Shown here piece after piece: positions 17,023 to 26,219 of a stretch of DNA of 64,000 nt. The stretch is taken from positions 62,001 through 126,000 of the forward strand of contig DJQV01000024.1 of assembly GCA_002438805.1 (NCBI GenBank), in the 5' to 3' direction. Source of the DNA: Bacteroidales bacterium UBA6377 (lineage in GTDB: Bacteria; Bacteroidota; Bacteroidia; Bacteroidales; UBA932). The notes under the pieces were generated by a model, which saw nothing but the letters and a program-made list of their open reading frames with translations, searched no databases and was not told where the DNA came from. Made by a program: the position numbers and the translations under genes. Position 1 is the first letter of the stretch, and the number at the start of each line of letters is the position of its first letter.

Positions 17023-19479
17023 ATGAAATTGATGTCCCGCATATTTTTCCCGGCTGCCGTGATGGCCATTGCTGCCGCGGGGGTCATGGACTTCGGAGAG
17101 GCTCACCCGGGCCTGTCCGGGACGCTCTCCATATCCGAGAGCCGGGACACCGTGATCTACCCTCCGTACAACTACCGTCCGCGCGCCTCAAGGGGCGGAA
17201 GTTCCGAAGCGGACAGCCTGTACGAAGACATCTTCGAGGTTCCGGATTCATCCCTCTCCGTCAAGCGGCTGAGCCCGAGGGACTCGCTAAAGGCCCTTTT
17301 GGACTCCACCCTCTGGGACAAGCTCGACTCGATATACATCGCGGACTCCACCGCCAAGGCGAAGGCCAGGTTCGAGGCCTGGTACGCAGGACTTTCCAAA
17401 GAAGAAAGGAAGAAATACGACAGGGAGCAGCACGACAAAAAAATGATGGCCCGCGCCGACTCCATACGGGCCGTCAAGGAAGAGCAGAAAGCCATCCGCG
17501 ACAGCATTCTGGAAGCCACCCCGAGAATCCTCGAGACCTACGCCGTCCCGGACTCGATGCAGTACAAGCGCATCATAGCCTGGACGCTCGACCGGGACTT
17601 CGGCAAACTAAAACCGTACATCCCGGACACGACATACAACTACCACTTCCACGACTACCCGTTCCAGCGCAACGACGTCAACGCCAGCTGGCTCGGCGTA
17701 GCCGGAAGCCCGGTCCAGTACTACAACTGGTTCAAGCGCGGCAGCACCGAAGGCGTGGAGTTCTACGATGCCCTCGAATCCTGGAGCTACTCCCCAGAGA
17801 CCCTGCCCCACTACAACTCCAAGACCCCCTACACCGAACTCGCATACTTCGGCACCCTGTTCGCCGGGGATGACAAGGAATCCAACAACCTCCGCCTCTT
17901 CACCACCCAGAACATCACCCCCGCGCTGAATTTCGCCCTGCTCTATGAGAGATACGGGGGCGAGGGCATGCTGGAGAACGAGAACACGTCCAACTCCACC
18001 GCCGTAGCCCAGGTCAACTGGCTCGGGAAAAGATACACCGCCCACGCGGGCTACATCGGCAACAGCATCACGATGGGAGAGAACGGAGGAATGCAGGATC
18101 TGAAGTGGATACGGGACACGACGGTCAACTCCAGAGACATCCCAGTCAACCTCAAGACCGCGAAGAGCAAGGTCAAGAAGCGCAGTTTCTTCATAGACCA
18201 GCAGCTGCGCATCCCGTTCAGCTTCATCAACAGGATCAGGGCCGCGCGTGACAGCACCTACAGATACAACGCCGACAGCCTCGACCGCGACATCACCACC
18301 GCCTACATCGGCCACAGCGGCGAAGTGTCCATCTACTCCAGAAAATACACGGACGAGACCACCGACGAGGCATCCAAGGCGTTCTACAACAACGTCTTCA
18401 ACCACGACCCTTCAGCGAGCGCCGACTCGCTCGGCGTGACGAAGATAGACAACAAGATCTACATCCGCCTCCAGCCGTGGTCCAGCGAGGCCGCAGTCTC
18501 CAAGCTCGACATCGGGATCGGAGACTACCTCAAGACCTATTTCGACAGCAGCTACGTCCGGGGAACCCGGCACAGGGAAAACTCCGTCTATGCCTACGCG
18601 GGCGTGGAGGGGCAGATCAGGAACAACTTCTTCTGGGATGCCAAGGGACGCTATGTGCTGCTCGGCCATGACTTCGGGGACTTCAGCCTCGAAGCCGACG
18701 CCCGCCTTGACCTGTACCCGTTCAGGCGGGCCCGGAAAAGTCCGCTGAGCCTCACAGCCCGGTTCGAGACCCGCCTGCAGGAGCCGACCTACTACCAGCA
18801 GCACATCAACGCCAACCACTTCGCCTGGGACAACGACTTCTCCAAGATCTCCACAACCCGCATTTCCGGAAGCCTGAACATCCCGCACTGGAAGACTTCC
18901 CTGTCCGCAGGCTACGCCCTTCTGGGCAACAACATCTACTACGATGCCCTCGGGGTGGTCCGCCAGCACGATAAAGTCATGAGCATCCTCTCGGCCGACA
19001 TCCGCAAGGATTTCGTCTTCGGCCCGCTGCACCTCGACAACAGGGTGCTCCTCCAGTACTCTTCCGACCAGCAGGTCGTGCCTGTTCCGGCAGTCGCCCT
19101 CAACCTCAGGTACTACCTCCAGTTCACGGTCCAGAAAGTGCTCCAGATGCAGATCGGAGCTGACGGCTACTACAACACGTCCTGGAATTCTCCGATGTGG
19201 AATCCAAACGTCGGAGTGTTCTACAACCAGACGGAAAGAAGCTACACCAACGGCCCTTACTTCGACATCTTCGTCAACATGCAGTGGAAGAGGGCCTGCA
19301 TATTCGTCAAATATCAGAACGCCGGAGGCGGCTGGCCGCTGGACAAGCACGATTTCTTCAGTTCCGACAGGCATACCGTCACATTCAGCGGCATGGGAGG
19401 ATTGAAACTCGGCATCTTCTGGCCGTTCTACACCCAGCCTACAGGAAGACCGCCAGTAGGCGGAACAAACAGAAAATAA
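17023..19479 (+). CDS. Large outer-membrane protein, putative porin family of Bacteroidota
   Basis: 818 residues. Short N-terminal hydrophobic segment (MSRIFFPAAVMAIAAAGVM), then a charged, coiled-coil-prone region at about 75-175 rich in Lys, Glu and Arg (KARFEAWYAGLSKEERKKYD), then a long series of aromatic beta strands to the end. This layout matches the 'putative porin' family found near peptidoglycan and housekeeping genes in Bacteroidota. ATG 17023 is chosen over the frame opening at 16963, which lies in the terminator. The stop is 7 nt before the MltF-like gene. Cargo unknown. Confidence 0.75.
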   Translation: MKLMSRIFFPAAVMAIAAAGVMDFGEAHPGLSGTLSISESRDTVIYPPYNYRPRASRGGSSEADSLYEDIFEVPDSSLSVKRLSPRDSLKALLDSTLWDKLDSIYIADSTAKAKARFEAWYAGLSKEERKKYDREQHDKKMMARADSIRAVKEEQKAIRDSILEATPRILETYAVPDSMQYKRIIAWTLDRDFGKLKPYIPDTTYNYHFHDYPFQRNDVNASWLGVAGSPVQYYNWFKRGSTEGVEFYDALESWSYSPETLPHYNSKTPYTELAYFGTLFAGDDKESNNLRLFTTQNITPALNFALLYERYGGEGMLENENTSNSTAVAQVNWLGKRYTAHAGYIGNSITMGENGGMQDLKWIRDTTVNSRDIPVNLKTAKSKVKKRSFFIDQQLRIPFSFINRIRAARDSTYRYNADSLDRDITTAYIGHSGEVSIYSRKYTDETTDEASKAFYNNVFNHDPSASADSLGVTKIDNKIYIRLQPWSSEAAVSKLDIGIGDYLKTYFDSSYVRGTRHRENSVYAYAGVEGQIRNNFFWDAKGRYVLLGHDFGDFSLEADARLDLYPFRRARKSPLSLTARFETRLQEPTYYQQHINANHFAWDNDFSKISTTRISGSLNIPHWKTSLSAGYALLGNNIYYDALGVVRQHDKVMSILSADIRKDFVFGPLHLDNRVLLQYSSDQQVVPVPAVALNLRYYLQFTVQKVLQMQIGADGYYNTSWNSPMWNPNVGVFYNQTERSYTNGPYFDIFVNMQWKRACIFVKYQNAGGGWPLDKHDFFSSDRHTVTFSGMGGLKLGIFWPFYTQPTGRPPVGGTNRK

Positions 19480-19486
19480 ACCCTTT

Positions 19487-20527
19487 ATGACCCGCAGAGA
19501 CACTCCCGCCATCATAGTCGTTACGCTGACGGCAGCCCTGCTTGTCGCGACCCTGATCGCTTCATTTTTCAGTAAAAGCCCTGAGGAGGAAGGCATACGC
19601 CCCCATATCCGCAGCATCCTTGAGCTCGGACGCATGACAGACACGACCAAGGCCCTTGTGGTAGGCTACAACCATTATCTGCTCGAAAAGTATGCCGAGA
19701 GCAACGGACAGAGCATCGAGATAGACATCACCGGCAAGGACATATCATGGATAGACTCCCTCAAAGCCGGGAGGGTGGACATAGTGGTGGTGCCTTTTGA
19801 AGACAGCCTCGCGGTGGACAGTGTCCTGGTGTCCGTGCCCGTGGACAGCATCAGCGTCTGGCTCATGAGGCACGATGACCACGCCAACATGGAAGACGCC
19901 AACGCCTGGATTACCGACTGGCTGGCAAGCGAAGAGCACGACGGGATCAAGGACAGTTTCTTCAAGCGCTTCGATGCCTTCCGCAGCCGCCGCCGGGAGA
20001 CCATCAGCCCCTACGACAGCCTGATACGCACCCACGCCGACTCCCTCGGCTGGGACTGGAGGCTTCTTGCCGCAGTCATATACCAGGAATCCCGCTTCCA
20101 CATCGAGGCCCGCTCAAGACGTGGAGCGAGCGGCCTTATGCAGATGATGCCCAGGACAGCGGAGCGCTACGGCATCTCCGACCCCCTTTCCCCCGAGGAG
20201 AACATAAGGGCGGGGGCGCAGCTGCTGGGCACGCTCATCCGGCGGTACTACAAGGTCGGTGCAAACGACGGGGAGCGCTACAAATACGCCCTTGCCGCCT
20301 ATAACGCCGGCGTGGGACGGGTGGACGACATCCTGAGCCTCGCGAGAGCACGGGGCGTGGACACCTCGCACTGGGACAATGTCAAGACAGTCATCCCGGA
20401 CATGACCGATCAGGAAGTCCTGGACAGCGGAGCCGTCAAGCGGGGCCCGTTCAAGGGCAAGGAGACCATTGCCTATGTGGACAGGGTCATGGCCATTTAC
20501 GGTGAATTCAAGAGGATTTGTCCCTGA
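19487..20527 (+). CDS. Membrane-anchored lytic transglycosylase, MltF-like
   Basis: Cleaves the MurNAc-GlcNAc bond of peptidoglycan with formation of 1,6-anhydroMurNAc. 346 residues: an N-terminal membrane anchor (about 8-26, no lipobox), a degenerate solute-binding-protein-like domain (about 45-135), and a C-terminal SLT domain. The catalytic Glu is in IYQESRFHIEARS (about residue 200), followed by GASGLMQMMPRTAE and the AAYNAGVGRVDD motif near 270. The SBP-like part is shorter than in E. coli MltF. Products would feed the AmgK/MurU-type recycling route, which is an inference. Confidence 0.9.
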   Translation: MTRRDTPAIIVVTLTAALLVATLIASFFSKSPEEEGIRPHIRSILELGRMTDTTKALVVGYNHYLLEKYAESNGQSIEIDITGKDISWIDSLKAGRVDIVVVPFEDSLAVDSVLVSVPVDSISVWLMRHDDHANMEDANAWITDWLASEEHDGIKDSFFKRFDAFRSRRRETISPYDSLIRTHADSLGWDWRLLAAVIYQESRFHIEARSRRGASGLMQMMPRTAERYGISDPLSPEENIRAGAQLLGTLIRRYYKVGANDGERYKYALAAYNAGVGRVDDILSLARARGVDTSHWDNVKTVIPDMTDQEVLDSGAVKRGPFKGKETIAYVDRVMAIYGEFKRICP

Positions 20528-20535
20528 AGCGGGGA

Positions 20536-20577
20536 CACTTTGCCGCAATTATGCTTATCTTAGCGGCCAAAGTGTGT
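20536..20577 (+). promoter_or_regulatory. Imperfect stem-loop with a TATCTTAG box in its loop, upstream of the M13 peptidase gene
   Basis: CACTTTGCCGC pairs with GCGGCCAAAGTG apart from one bulged base. The variant -7 box TATCTTAG (20556-20563) lies in the loop, 37 nt before the ATG. No T-run follows, so this looks more like a promoter in a symmetrical site than a terminator. Only 73 nt separate the two genes. Confidence 0.4.
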
Positions 20578-20600
20578 ATTATTCACAATAAATCCATACA

Positions 20601-22622
20601 ATGAAAAAGTTATTAGTGTTTATGATCCCTGTGATGATGCTGGCCTCAGCCTGCCAGTCAGGACAGAAGGGAGAGAAGGTCCCGGGCATAGATGTCACCG
20701 ACATGGACCTTACCGTTTCCCCGGGAAAAGATTTCTACCAGTACGCTGACGGCGGCTGGATAAAGAAGCATCCGCTCAAGCCGGAGTACGCACGCTTCGG
20801 TTCATTCGACGCCCTCCGCGAAAACAATGTCGAGAGGCTCAACGCCCTCTTCGCCGAGATGGCCACCATGTCTCCGGCCAAGGGCACCACAGACCAGAAG
20901 ATAGTTGACCTCTACAAGCAGGGTCTGGACTCCACAAGGCTCAACGCCGAGGGAGCGGCTCCGCTCAAGAAATACCTTGACGCCATCTACTCCGCAGCCG
21001 ACAAGGCCGCCCTCATGGCTGAGCTCGCAGAACTCAACAAATATGGCGAAGGCGGATTCTTCAGCGTCGGAGTAAGCGCAGACCTTATGGACAGCAACAA
21101 CCAGGTCCTCTACCTCGGACAGGGCGGGCTCGGCATGGGCGACCGCGACTACTACCTCGACGAGAGCAACGCAGCCCTCAAGAAGGGATACTGCGAACTG
21201 CTGGCCAAACTCTTCACCCTCAGCGGACTGGATAACGCGCAGAAAAGGGCTGACAACGCCCTCGCCACAGAGGATGCCATCGCAAAAGTATCTTGGACCA
21301 GCGTGGAGAACCGCGACTATACCAAGCAGTACAACCCTATGAGCGCCGGACAGATCGACAAGGAATATCCGGGCTTCGGCTTCGCAGCCTTCTTCAAGGC
21401 CCTCGGCATAGAGGACCCGGGCATGGTCATAGTACAGCAGCCTTCATATTTCAAGGGTTTCTCCAAGATCTGGTCCGGCTCAAGCCTCGACGCCCTCAAG
21501 GACTACCTCGCCGGACAGTTCATCAGCAGTTCCGCATCCGCCCTGTCAGATGACTTCTACGCAGCCAACTTCGATTTCTTCAGCACACAGATGAGCGGTG
21601 TGACTGAGCAGAAGCCAAGATGGAAGCGTGCCATGAGCGTGCCTAACAGCATCCTCGGAGAGGCCGTAGGCCAGATGTACGTCAAGAAATATTTCCCTGA
21701 AGCCTACAAAAACAAAGTCCTCGACCTCGTGAAGCAGCTCCAGGTATCTCTTGGCCAGCACATCGACAGCCTCGAATGGATGTCCGACAGCACCAAGACC
21801 TACGCAAGGGAGAAACTCGCCAACTTCACCGTAAAGATAGGATATCCTGACAAATGGAAGGACTACAGCACCCTGTCAGTCGATCCGGAGAAGAGCTATC
21901 TGGAGAACCTGATGGCCGCCAGCGCATGGTATGTACAGGACAATCTGGGCAAACTCGGCAAGCCGACCGACCGCAGCGAGTGGGGCATGACACCTCAGAC
22001 CGTCAACGCCTACTACAATCCTACGACCAACGAGATCTGCTTCCCGGCAGCCATCCTCCAGCCGCCGTTCTTCAACGCCGACGCAGATGATGCCGTCAAC
22101 TACGGAGCGATCGGAGTAGTCATAGGTCACGAGATGACCCACGGATTCGATGACCAGGGCCGCCTCTTCGACAAGGACGGCAACATGAACAACTGGTGGC
22201 GTCCGGAAGACGAAGCCGCATTCAAGGCCAAGACCGCAGTGCTCGTGGACCAGTACAGCGAGGTTGAGATCCTCCCGGGCGTACATGCCAACGGAGCCCT
22301 GTCCCTCGGAGAGAACATCGCCGACCACGGCGGACTCAGCATCGCCTACACCGCCCTGCACAACAAGCTGGCGGGCAAGGAACCTGCACCGATAGACGGA
22401 TTCACCGCTGACCAGAGATTCTATATAGGTTATGCCCACCTCTGGGCGCAGAACGCCACCGACGAGGAGAAGGCGCGTCTGACCAAGCTCGATGTGCACT
22501 CCCTCGCGGAGAACAGGGTCAACGTGGCCGTGCGCAACTTCAAGACGTTCTTCGACGCCTTCGGCATCAAAGAGGGTGATCCAATGTGGAGGCCTGAAAG
22601 CGAAAGAGTAAGCATCTGGTAA
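20601..22622 (+). CDS. M13-family zinc metallopeptidase lipoprotein (neprilysin/PepO type)
   Basis: Endopeptidase acting on small peptides, probably anchored in the envelope. 673 residues with a lipoprotein signal (MKKLLVFMIPVMMLASAC, Cys 18). The N-terminal M13 domain runs to about 400; VNAYYNPTTNEICFPAAILQ near 475 precedes the zinc site VIGHEMTHGFDDQG (His about 510 and 514), the second motif ENIADHGG (Glu about 572) and the C-terminal region ending in RVSIW. All catalytic residues are present and length is normal for bacterial members. Confidence 0.93.
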   Translation: MKKLLVFMIPVMMLASACQSGQKGEKVPGIDVTDMDLTVSPGKDFYQYADGGWIKKHPLKPEYARFGSFDALRENNVERLNALFAEMATMSPAKGTTDQKIVDLYKQGLDSTRLNAEGAAPLKKYLDAIYSAADKAALMAELAELNKYGEGGFFSVGVSADLMDSNNQVLYLGQGGLGMGDRDYYLDESNAALKKGYCELLAKLFTLSGLDNAQKRADNALATEDAIAKVSWTSVENRDYTKQYNPMSAGQIDKEYPGFGFAAFFKALGIEDPGMVIVQQPSYFKGFSKIWSGSSLDALKDYLAGQFISSSASALSDDFYAANFDFFSTQMSGVTEQKPRWKRAMSVPNSILGEAVGQMYVKKYFPEAYKNKVLDLVKQLQVSLGQHIDSLEWMSDSTKTYAREKLANFTVKIGYPDKWKDYSTLSVDPEKSYLENLMAASAWYVQDNLGKLGKPTDRSEWGMTPQTVNAYYNPTTNEICFPAAILQPPFFNADADDAVNYGAIGVVIGHEMTHGFDDQGRLFDKDGNMNNWWRPEDEAAFKAKTAVLVDQYSEVEILPGVHANGALSLGENIADHGGLSIAYTALHNKLAGKEPAPIDGFTADQRFYIGYAHLWAQNATDEEKARLTKLDVHSLAENRVNVAVRNFKTFFDAFGIKEGDPMWRPESERVSIW

Positions 22623-22623
22623 C

Positions 22624-23784
22624 ATGAAAGCCGAAGGCTTCATAGCCGGACGACTTCGATTCAAGGGAAGGGTGGCCGTCGCAGCGACGGCCATCTCTTT
22701 CTTTATCATAATCCTTTCCGTCTGCATCTCCGAAGGATTCAGCCGGCAGATACGCAAGGGTGCAGCAGATATCACCGGAGACATCCTGATAACGGACCGG
22801 GGCGGCAACTTCTTCGGAGTCTCGGACCCCATAAGCGCTCACCCGTCATTTGCGGAAAGCGTCAAGGCAGTACGCGGAGTGGAGAGTCTGGAGCCCATAA
22901 TCTGCCGGACCGGCATAGTCCGCAAAGGAGAGATGATAAGGGGCGTCATGTTCAAAGGTTCAGATGCGGACACTGTCAGGATGGGTGCGAGAGTACCTTC
23001 CGGGCTTGCCGCGCAGCTTGACCTGAAAGAAGGGGACCACCTCCAGGCCTGGTTCATCTCCGACAGGATAAAGGTCAGAAAATTCAAGATCATAGAGATC
23101 TACGGAAGCCTCATCGACAGCGACGAGGGGCTGGTCATAAAGACAAGCGCCTCCGACATGCGCAGGCTCAACGGCTGGACCGGCACGGACGCGTCCGCCC
23201 TTGAGGTCACTCTGGATCCCGCCTTCAGGGACCGGAGATCGATGGGAAAGGCCACAAGAGAGGTCGGGATGGCAATCGCGGCAAGTCACGATGAGGAGGA
23301 AAGCGGACTAGGAGCCCTCTCGGCAGCGGACAGGTTCCCGCAACTTTTCGACTGGCTTGACCTGATCGACTACAATGTGGTGGCAATCCTCGCTCTGATG
23401 ACGGTCGTCGCAGGCTTCAATATGGTCTCGGGGCTGCTCATCCTTCTCTTCCGCAACATCTCGACCATCGGTACCCTGAAGACCCTCGGCATGAGGGACA
23501 GGGACATCGCCGGAGTGTTTCTCCGCGTAGGGGCAAGGATCAGCCTCAAGGGGATGCTGATCGGCAACGCCGCCGCCCTGATTTTCTGTATCTTCCAGGG
23601 GTTGACCGGAGTGATAAAGCTGGATCCGGCCAACTACTTCATCTCCTTCGTCCCGGTGAGCATCGATCCGTTGCGCATACTGCTCACGGACGCCGTTGCG
23701 TTTGCCTCCATCCAGCTCCTGCTGCTCCTTCCATCACTTTTCATTTCGAAGATCGACCCTTCTTTGACCGTGAAAGCTGAATGA
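22624..23784 (+). CDS. ABC transporter permease, FtsX/LolC-E type
   Basis: 386-residue membrane subunit of the lipoprotein-releasing or MacB-like ABC group: TM1 at about 18-38, a periplasmic MacB-PCD-type domain (about 45-225), then three C-terminal helices (about 255-285, 300-325 and 355-380) of the FtsX domain. The LFRNISTIGTLKTLGM motif near 275 is the coupling segment that contacts the ATPase. In Bacteroidota a single LolC/E-like gene often serves this role. It starts 1 nt after the M13 stop. No ATP-binding partner is encoded nearby. The 3' end overlaps the convergent TPR gene by 44 nt. Confidence 0.83.
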   Translation: MKAEGFIAGRLRFKGRVAVAATAISFFIIILSVCISEGFSRQIRKGAADITGDILITDRGGNFFGVSDPISAHPSFAESVKAVRGVESLEPIICRTGIVRKGEMIRGVMFKGSDADTVRMGARVPSGLAAQLDLKEGDHLQAWFISDRIKVRKFKIIEIYGSLIDSDEGLVIKTSASDMRRLNGWTGTDASALEVTLDPAFRDRRSMGKATREVGMAIAASHDEEESGLGALSAADRFPQLFDWLDLIDYNVVAILALMTVVAGFNMVSGLLILLFRNISTIGTLKTLGMRDRDIAGVFLRVGARISLKGMLIGNAAALIFCIFQGLTGVIKLDPANYFISFVPVSIDPLRILLTDAVAFASIQLLLLLPSLFISKIDPSLTVKAE

Positions 23785-24586
23785 TGGAGATGTTCTTCTT
23801 GGCCACATAATCATCAGGGTCAATCTTCAAGGCCTTCTTATAGAATTTCATGGCCTTTCTGGCATTGCCGCGCGCCACCTGCCAGTACGAACCGATGTTG
23901 TCGATGAACACGGTGTTGCGCGGATAAAGTCTGTTCATCCTCTGCGAGACCTTGAGGAAATATTCATACCCCTGAGGGGTGCCTATATAGAAGAGGCTGT
24001 AGCAATACTCACCCACCGCCTGGCAGAAAATCTCCTCGTCCGCCGGCTTGCCGTCCAGAGTCCATCCCTCCCCCTTGGAGGAGGTGTACCCGTCTATCAG
24101 AGACATCAGCTCCTGGAATGCCATGTCGGGGCTTTCCCCCTCATATTCAATCAGTCCCGTAATCTTATAGAAACGGTAGCGCAGTTCCCCCGGGCGCAGG
24201 GAGATGGCCTTGTCGATAGCCCTCATCCCGTCCGCATAGAGTGAATCCACGAACAGTGGCACCTCGAAATAATTGACATCTTTTCCAAGAGAGTCCTTGA
24301 GGCTGAGCACCGGCGCCGCCCCGAGATACTTCGTTCCCTCCTTCACCACGACCTGAGTTCCCCGGGACTTGGCGAAGAAGAAGTTGAAACGCGCGGCAAA
24401 CATGTCCGGATCCTGCGGGCACGCGGCCTCCCATCTGTCTATTATGGTCTCAACTCCGACACCCGAGGGGCCCACATTGCGCACCTGACGCTCGTAAGAA
24501 GCCTTGAAAGGGGCCGGATCCGCCTCCTGGGCGAAAGCCTGCATGCACAGCAGGGCAAGAACCATTGTTGAAAAAACTTTTCTCAT
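23741..24586 (-). CDS. Exported TPR-type protein of unknown role
   Basis: 281 residues with a cleavable signal peptide (MRKVFSTMVLALLCMQAFAQ). Helical repeat character throughout; the C-terminal segment (NIGSYWQVARGNARKAMKFYKKALKIDPDDYVAKKNI) is a clear tetratricopeptide pair. I do not recognise a specific family. It is last in a minus-strand run with RsmF and the SRPBCC protein, 4 nt after the RsmF stop, and its last 14 codons are antisense to the last codons of the ABC permease gene. Confidence 0.75.
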   Translation of the reverse strand: MRKVFSTMVLALLCMQAFAQEADPAPFKASYERQVRNVGPSGVGVETIIDRWEAACPQDPDMFAARFNFFFAKSRGTQVVVKEGTKYLGAAPVLSLKDSLGKDVNYFEVPLFVDSLYADGMRAIDKAISLRPGELRYRFYKITGLIEYEGESPDMAFQELMSLIDGYTSSKGEGWTLDGKPADEEIFCQAVGEYCYSLFYIGTPQGYEYFLKVSQRMNRLYPRNTVFIDNIGSYWQVARGNARKAMKFYKKALKIDPDDYVAKKNISIIQLSRSKKGRSSK

Positions 24587-24590
24587 ATTC

Positions 24591-25730
24591 TCATACGTTC
24601 ACGTTCATAAGTATTCTGCGGCCCTTGGGGAGCAGGTTGTTGCACCTTGAGCCTATGTTCTTCACAAACCCGAGAGGGTGACCGGCAAATGTCACCACAT
24701 TGTAGCCCGGTGCCGCCCCGGCAAGGACAAGAGTGTCGCGGTGAAGGTATTTCAGGGCCGTCTGCATGTCCAGTTCCACGGAAGGATAATCTCCGGCGTA
24801 GGCTATGCTCAGGGCATAATCCGGATTCGGGATGAAATCTTTGCCCCTGTTCTCCCCTTTTCTTACCCCCGGTTCGCGCAGCGGATGCAGGTGCTTCAGA
24901 TCAAGGCTGCGGGAGCGGCGCTGCGGGCCGTTTTTCCTCAACGCCCCGACCCACTGCCCTTCCCCGGGCACGCTTCCCGCACGGAGCAGGTTCCCCGCCC
25001 TGGTAACCTCCACCCCGTATCCGGGGAACTCGTCCAGCACCGGGAAGATTTCCCCTCCAAGATTGGAGGCTGCCCATTCCAGGTTGGCGTCGTTCTCCTC
25101 ATCCTCATAAGTGCAGGTCGAATATATGAGCACCCCGCCTTCCCTCAGGGACGGCCATACATCGGCAAGGATACGTCTCTGGCGGGCCGCGCAGAGTTTC
25201 ACCGTCTCGGGGCTCCATTCCTCGACCGCCCTGGGATCTTTGCGGAACATCCCCTCCCCGCTGCACGGCACGTCCGCCACGATCACGTCGAACCCGCCCT
25301 CAAGGCGGGAGAACGCTCCCGGATCCACGGATGTCACAGCCACGCACGGGTCTCCCCACCTTGCCACGTTGTCACATAGCACAGCGGCGCGCGCTTTAAT
25401 CACCTCGTTGCTCACCAGCAGGAAGCCGTCTCCCAGCAGTTCCCGGCACGAGGCGGCGATGTCCGTGGTCTTACCGCCCGGGGCCGCGCACAGGTCCAGC
25501 ACCCTCAGGGGGCCTGTACTTCCGGAAAGGAGCCTGCGGAAAATGTGTCCCACATACATGGCTGACGAGTCCTGCACGTAATAGCACCCGGCGTGAAAAA
25601 GAGGATCCAGGGTGAAAACGGGCCTGCTCTCAAGAATACGTCCATACCGGCTCCACGGGACAGGGTTTCCCTGCGGTCCGGCGCAGCCTTTGAAAGGGTT
25701 AAGCCTTACGGCGACTGAGGCGTCTGGCAT
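24591..25730 (-). CDS. RsmF/NOL1-NOP2-sun-type rRNA cytosine-C5 methyltransferase
   Basis: Methylates cytosine in 16S rRNA using S-adenosylmethionine. 379 residues: SAM-binding motif LDLCAAPGGKT near 95-105, catalytic VADVPCSGEGMFRKDP near 170-185 with Cys and Pro, and the second catalytic Cys in YSTCTYEDEEND near 225. The C-terminal part has the RsmF-type PUA-like end (VLAGAAPGYNVVTFAGHPLGFVK). The N-terminus begins close to the VRLNPFK motif, about 25-30 residues shorter than many relatives, so a non-ATG start upstream is possible. The TGATG overlap with the SRPBCC gene indicates coupling. Confidence 0.9.
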   Translation of the reverse strand: MPDASVAVRLNPFKGCAGPQGNPVPWSRYGRILESRPVFTLDPLFHAGCYYVQDSSAMYVGHIFRRLLSGSTGPLRVLDLCAAPGGKTTDIAASCRELLGDGFLLVSNEVIKARAAVLCDNVARWGDPCVAVTSVDPGAFSRLEGGFDVIVADVPCSGEGMFRKDPRAVEEWSPETVKLCAARQRRILADVWPSLREGGVLIYSTCTYEDEENDANLEWAASNLGGEIFPVLDEFPGYGVEVTRAGNLLRAGSVPGEGQWVGALRKNGPQRRSRSLDLKHLHPLREPGVRKGENRGKDFIPNPDYALSIAYAGDYPSVELDMQTALKYLHRDTLVLAGAAPGYNVVTFAGHPLGFVKNIGSRCNNLLPKGRRILMNVNV

Positions 25731-26167
25731 CAGAGCATCCCCTCCGGCATCTGCGGCATCCTGCCTTCAGAGATGTCCACGAGGGTTTCCACAGCCTTGT
25801 CGAGGGCCTGCTGGATTTTGCCTCCAAGCATCGTCTTCATCATGAAATTGAGGTTGGCGTCAAGCACGATACTGAAATCGGTCTTGCCCGGAAGGGCTGA
25901 AGGGTCGAAGTGCAGTACGCCGACGAACTCCACCGGGGACTCCGTACTTATTAACCTGATCAGGCGATAGGGCTGCCTCTCGTCAACCTTGACGGCGATG
26001 CTGAAACCCTGGACCGTGACCTTGAGGTTGTCATAGTCGGCTTTTATATCCGCCTTCTGCTGCCCGGGCATGAGCCTTGTGAAATTGCTCATGTCACAGA
26101 AGGCCATGTACAGTTCTTCAGGGGTTTTGGACACCTGGCCGTGCTTGCTCGTATAGTGCGCTGTCAT
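25730..26167 (-). CDS. SRPBCC/START-fold small protein
   Basis: 145-residue cytosolic protein with the helix-grip pattern of polyketide-cyclase/START-like proteins: N-terminal beta strand and helices (VSKTPEELYMAFCDMSNF), seven strands, and a long C-terminal helix (MLGGKIQQALDKAVETLVDIS). The family is common next to RsmF or Nudix genes in Bacteroidota, but the ligand is unknown. ATG 26167 is used, since the longer frame to 26203 would start inside the promoter. First gene of the minus-strand operon. Confidence 0.8.
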   Translation of the reverse strand: MTAHYTSKHGQVSKTPEELYMAFCDMSNFTRLMPGQQKADIKADYDNLKVTVQGFSIAVKVDERQPYRLIRLISTESPVEFVGVLHFDPSALPGKTDFSIVLDANLNFMMKTMLGGKIQQALDKAVETLVDISEGRMPQMPEGML

Positions 26168-26184
26168 ATCTCGTGTTATTTTGT

Positions 26185-26208
26185 TACTTTTGCACAGATG
26201 CAAATATA
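26185..26208. promoter_or_regulatory. Back-to-back promoters of the SRPBCC and Nudix genes
   Basis: Plus strand: TACTTTTG at 26185-26192, 27 nt before ATG 26220. Minus strand: TATATTTG (CAAATATA at 26201-26208 as written), 33 nt before ATG 26167. The two -7 boxes are 8 nt apart and point across each other, so the two polymerases probably exclude one another. Confidence 0.6.
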
Positions 26209-26219
26209 ATCATTTTCCG

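Noticed and set aside
17608..18405. A 265-codon Val/Gly-rich frame on the minus strand
   Set aside because: Shadow of the porin gene; low-complexity composition and no start signal.
18412..19650. A 412-codon open frame on the minus strand
   Set aside because: Antisense to the porin and MltF-like genes; Val/Glu/Asp-rich composition reflects GC-rich third positions on the other strand.
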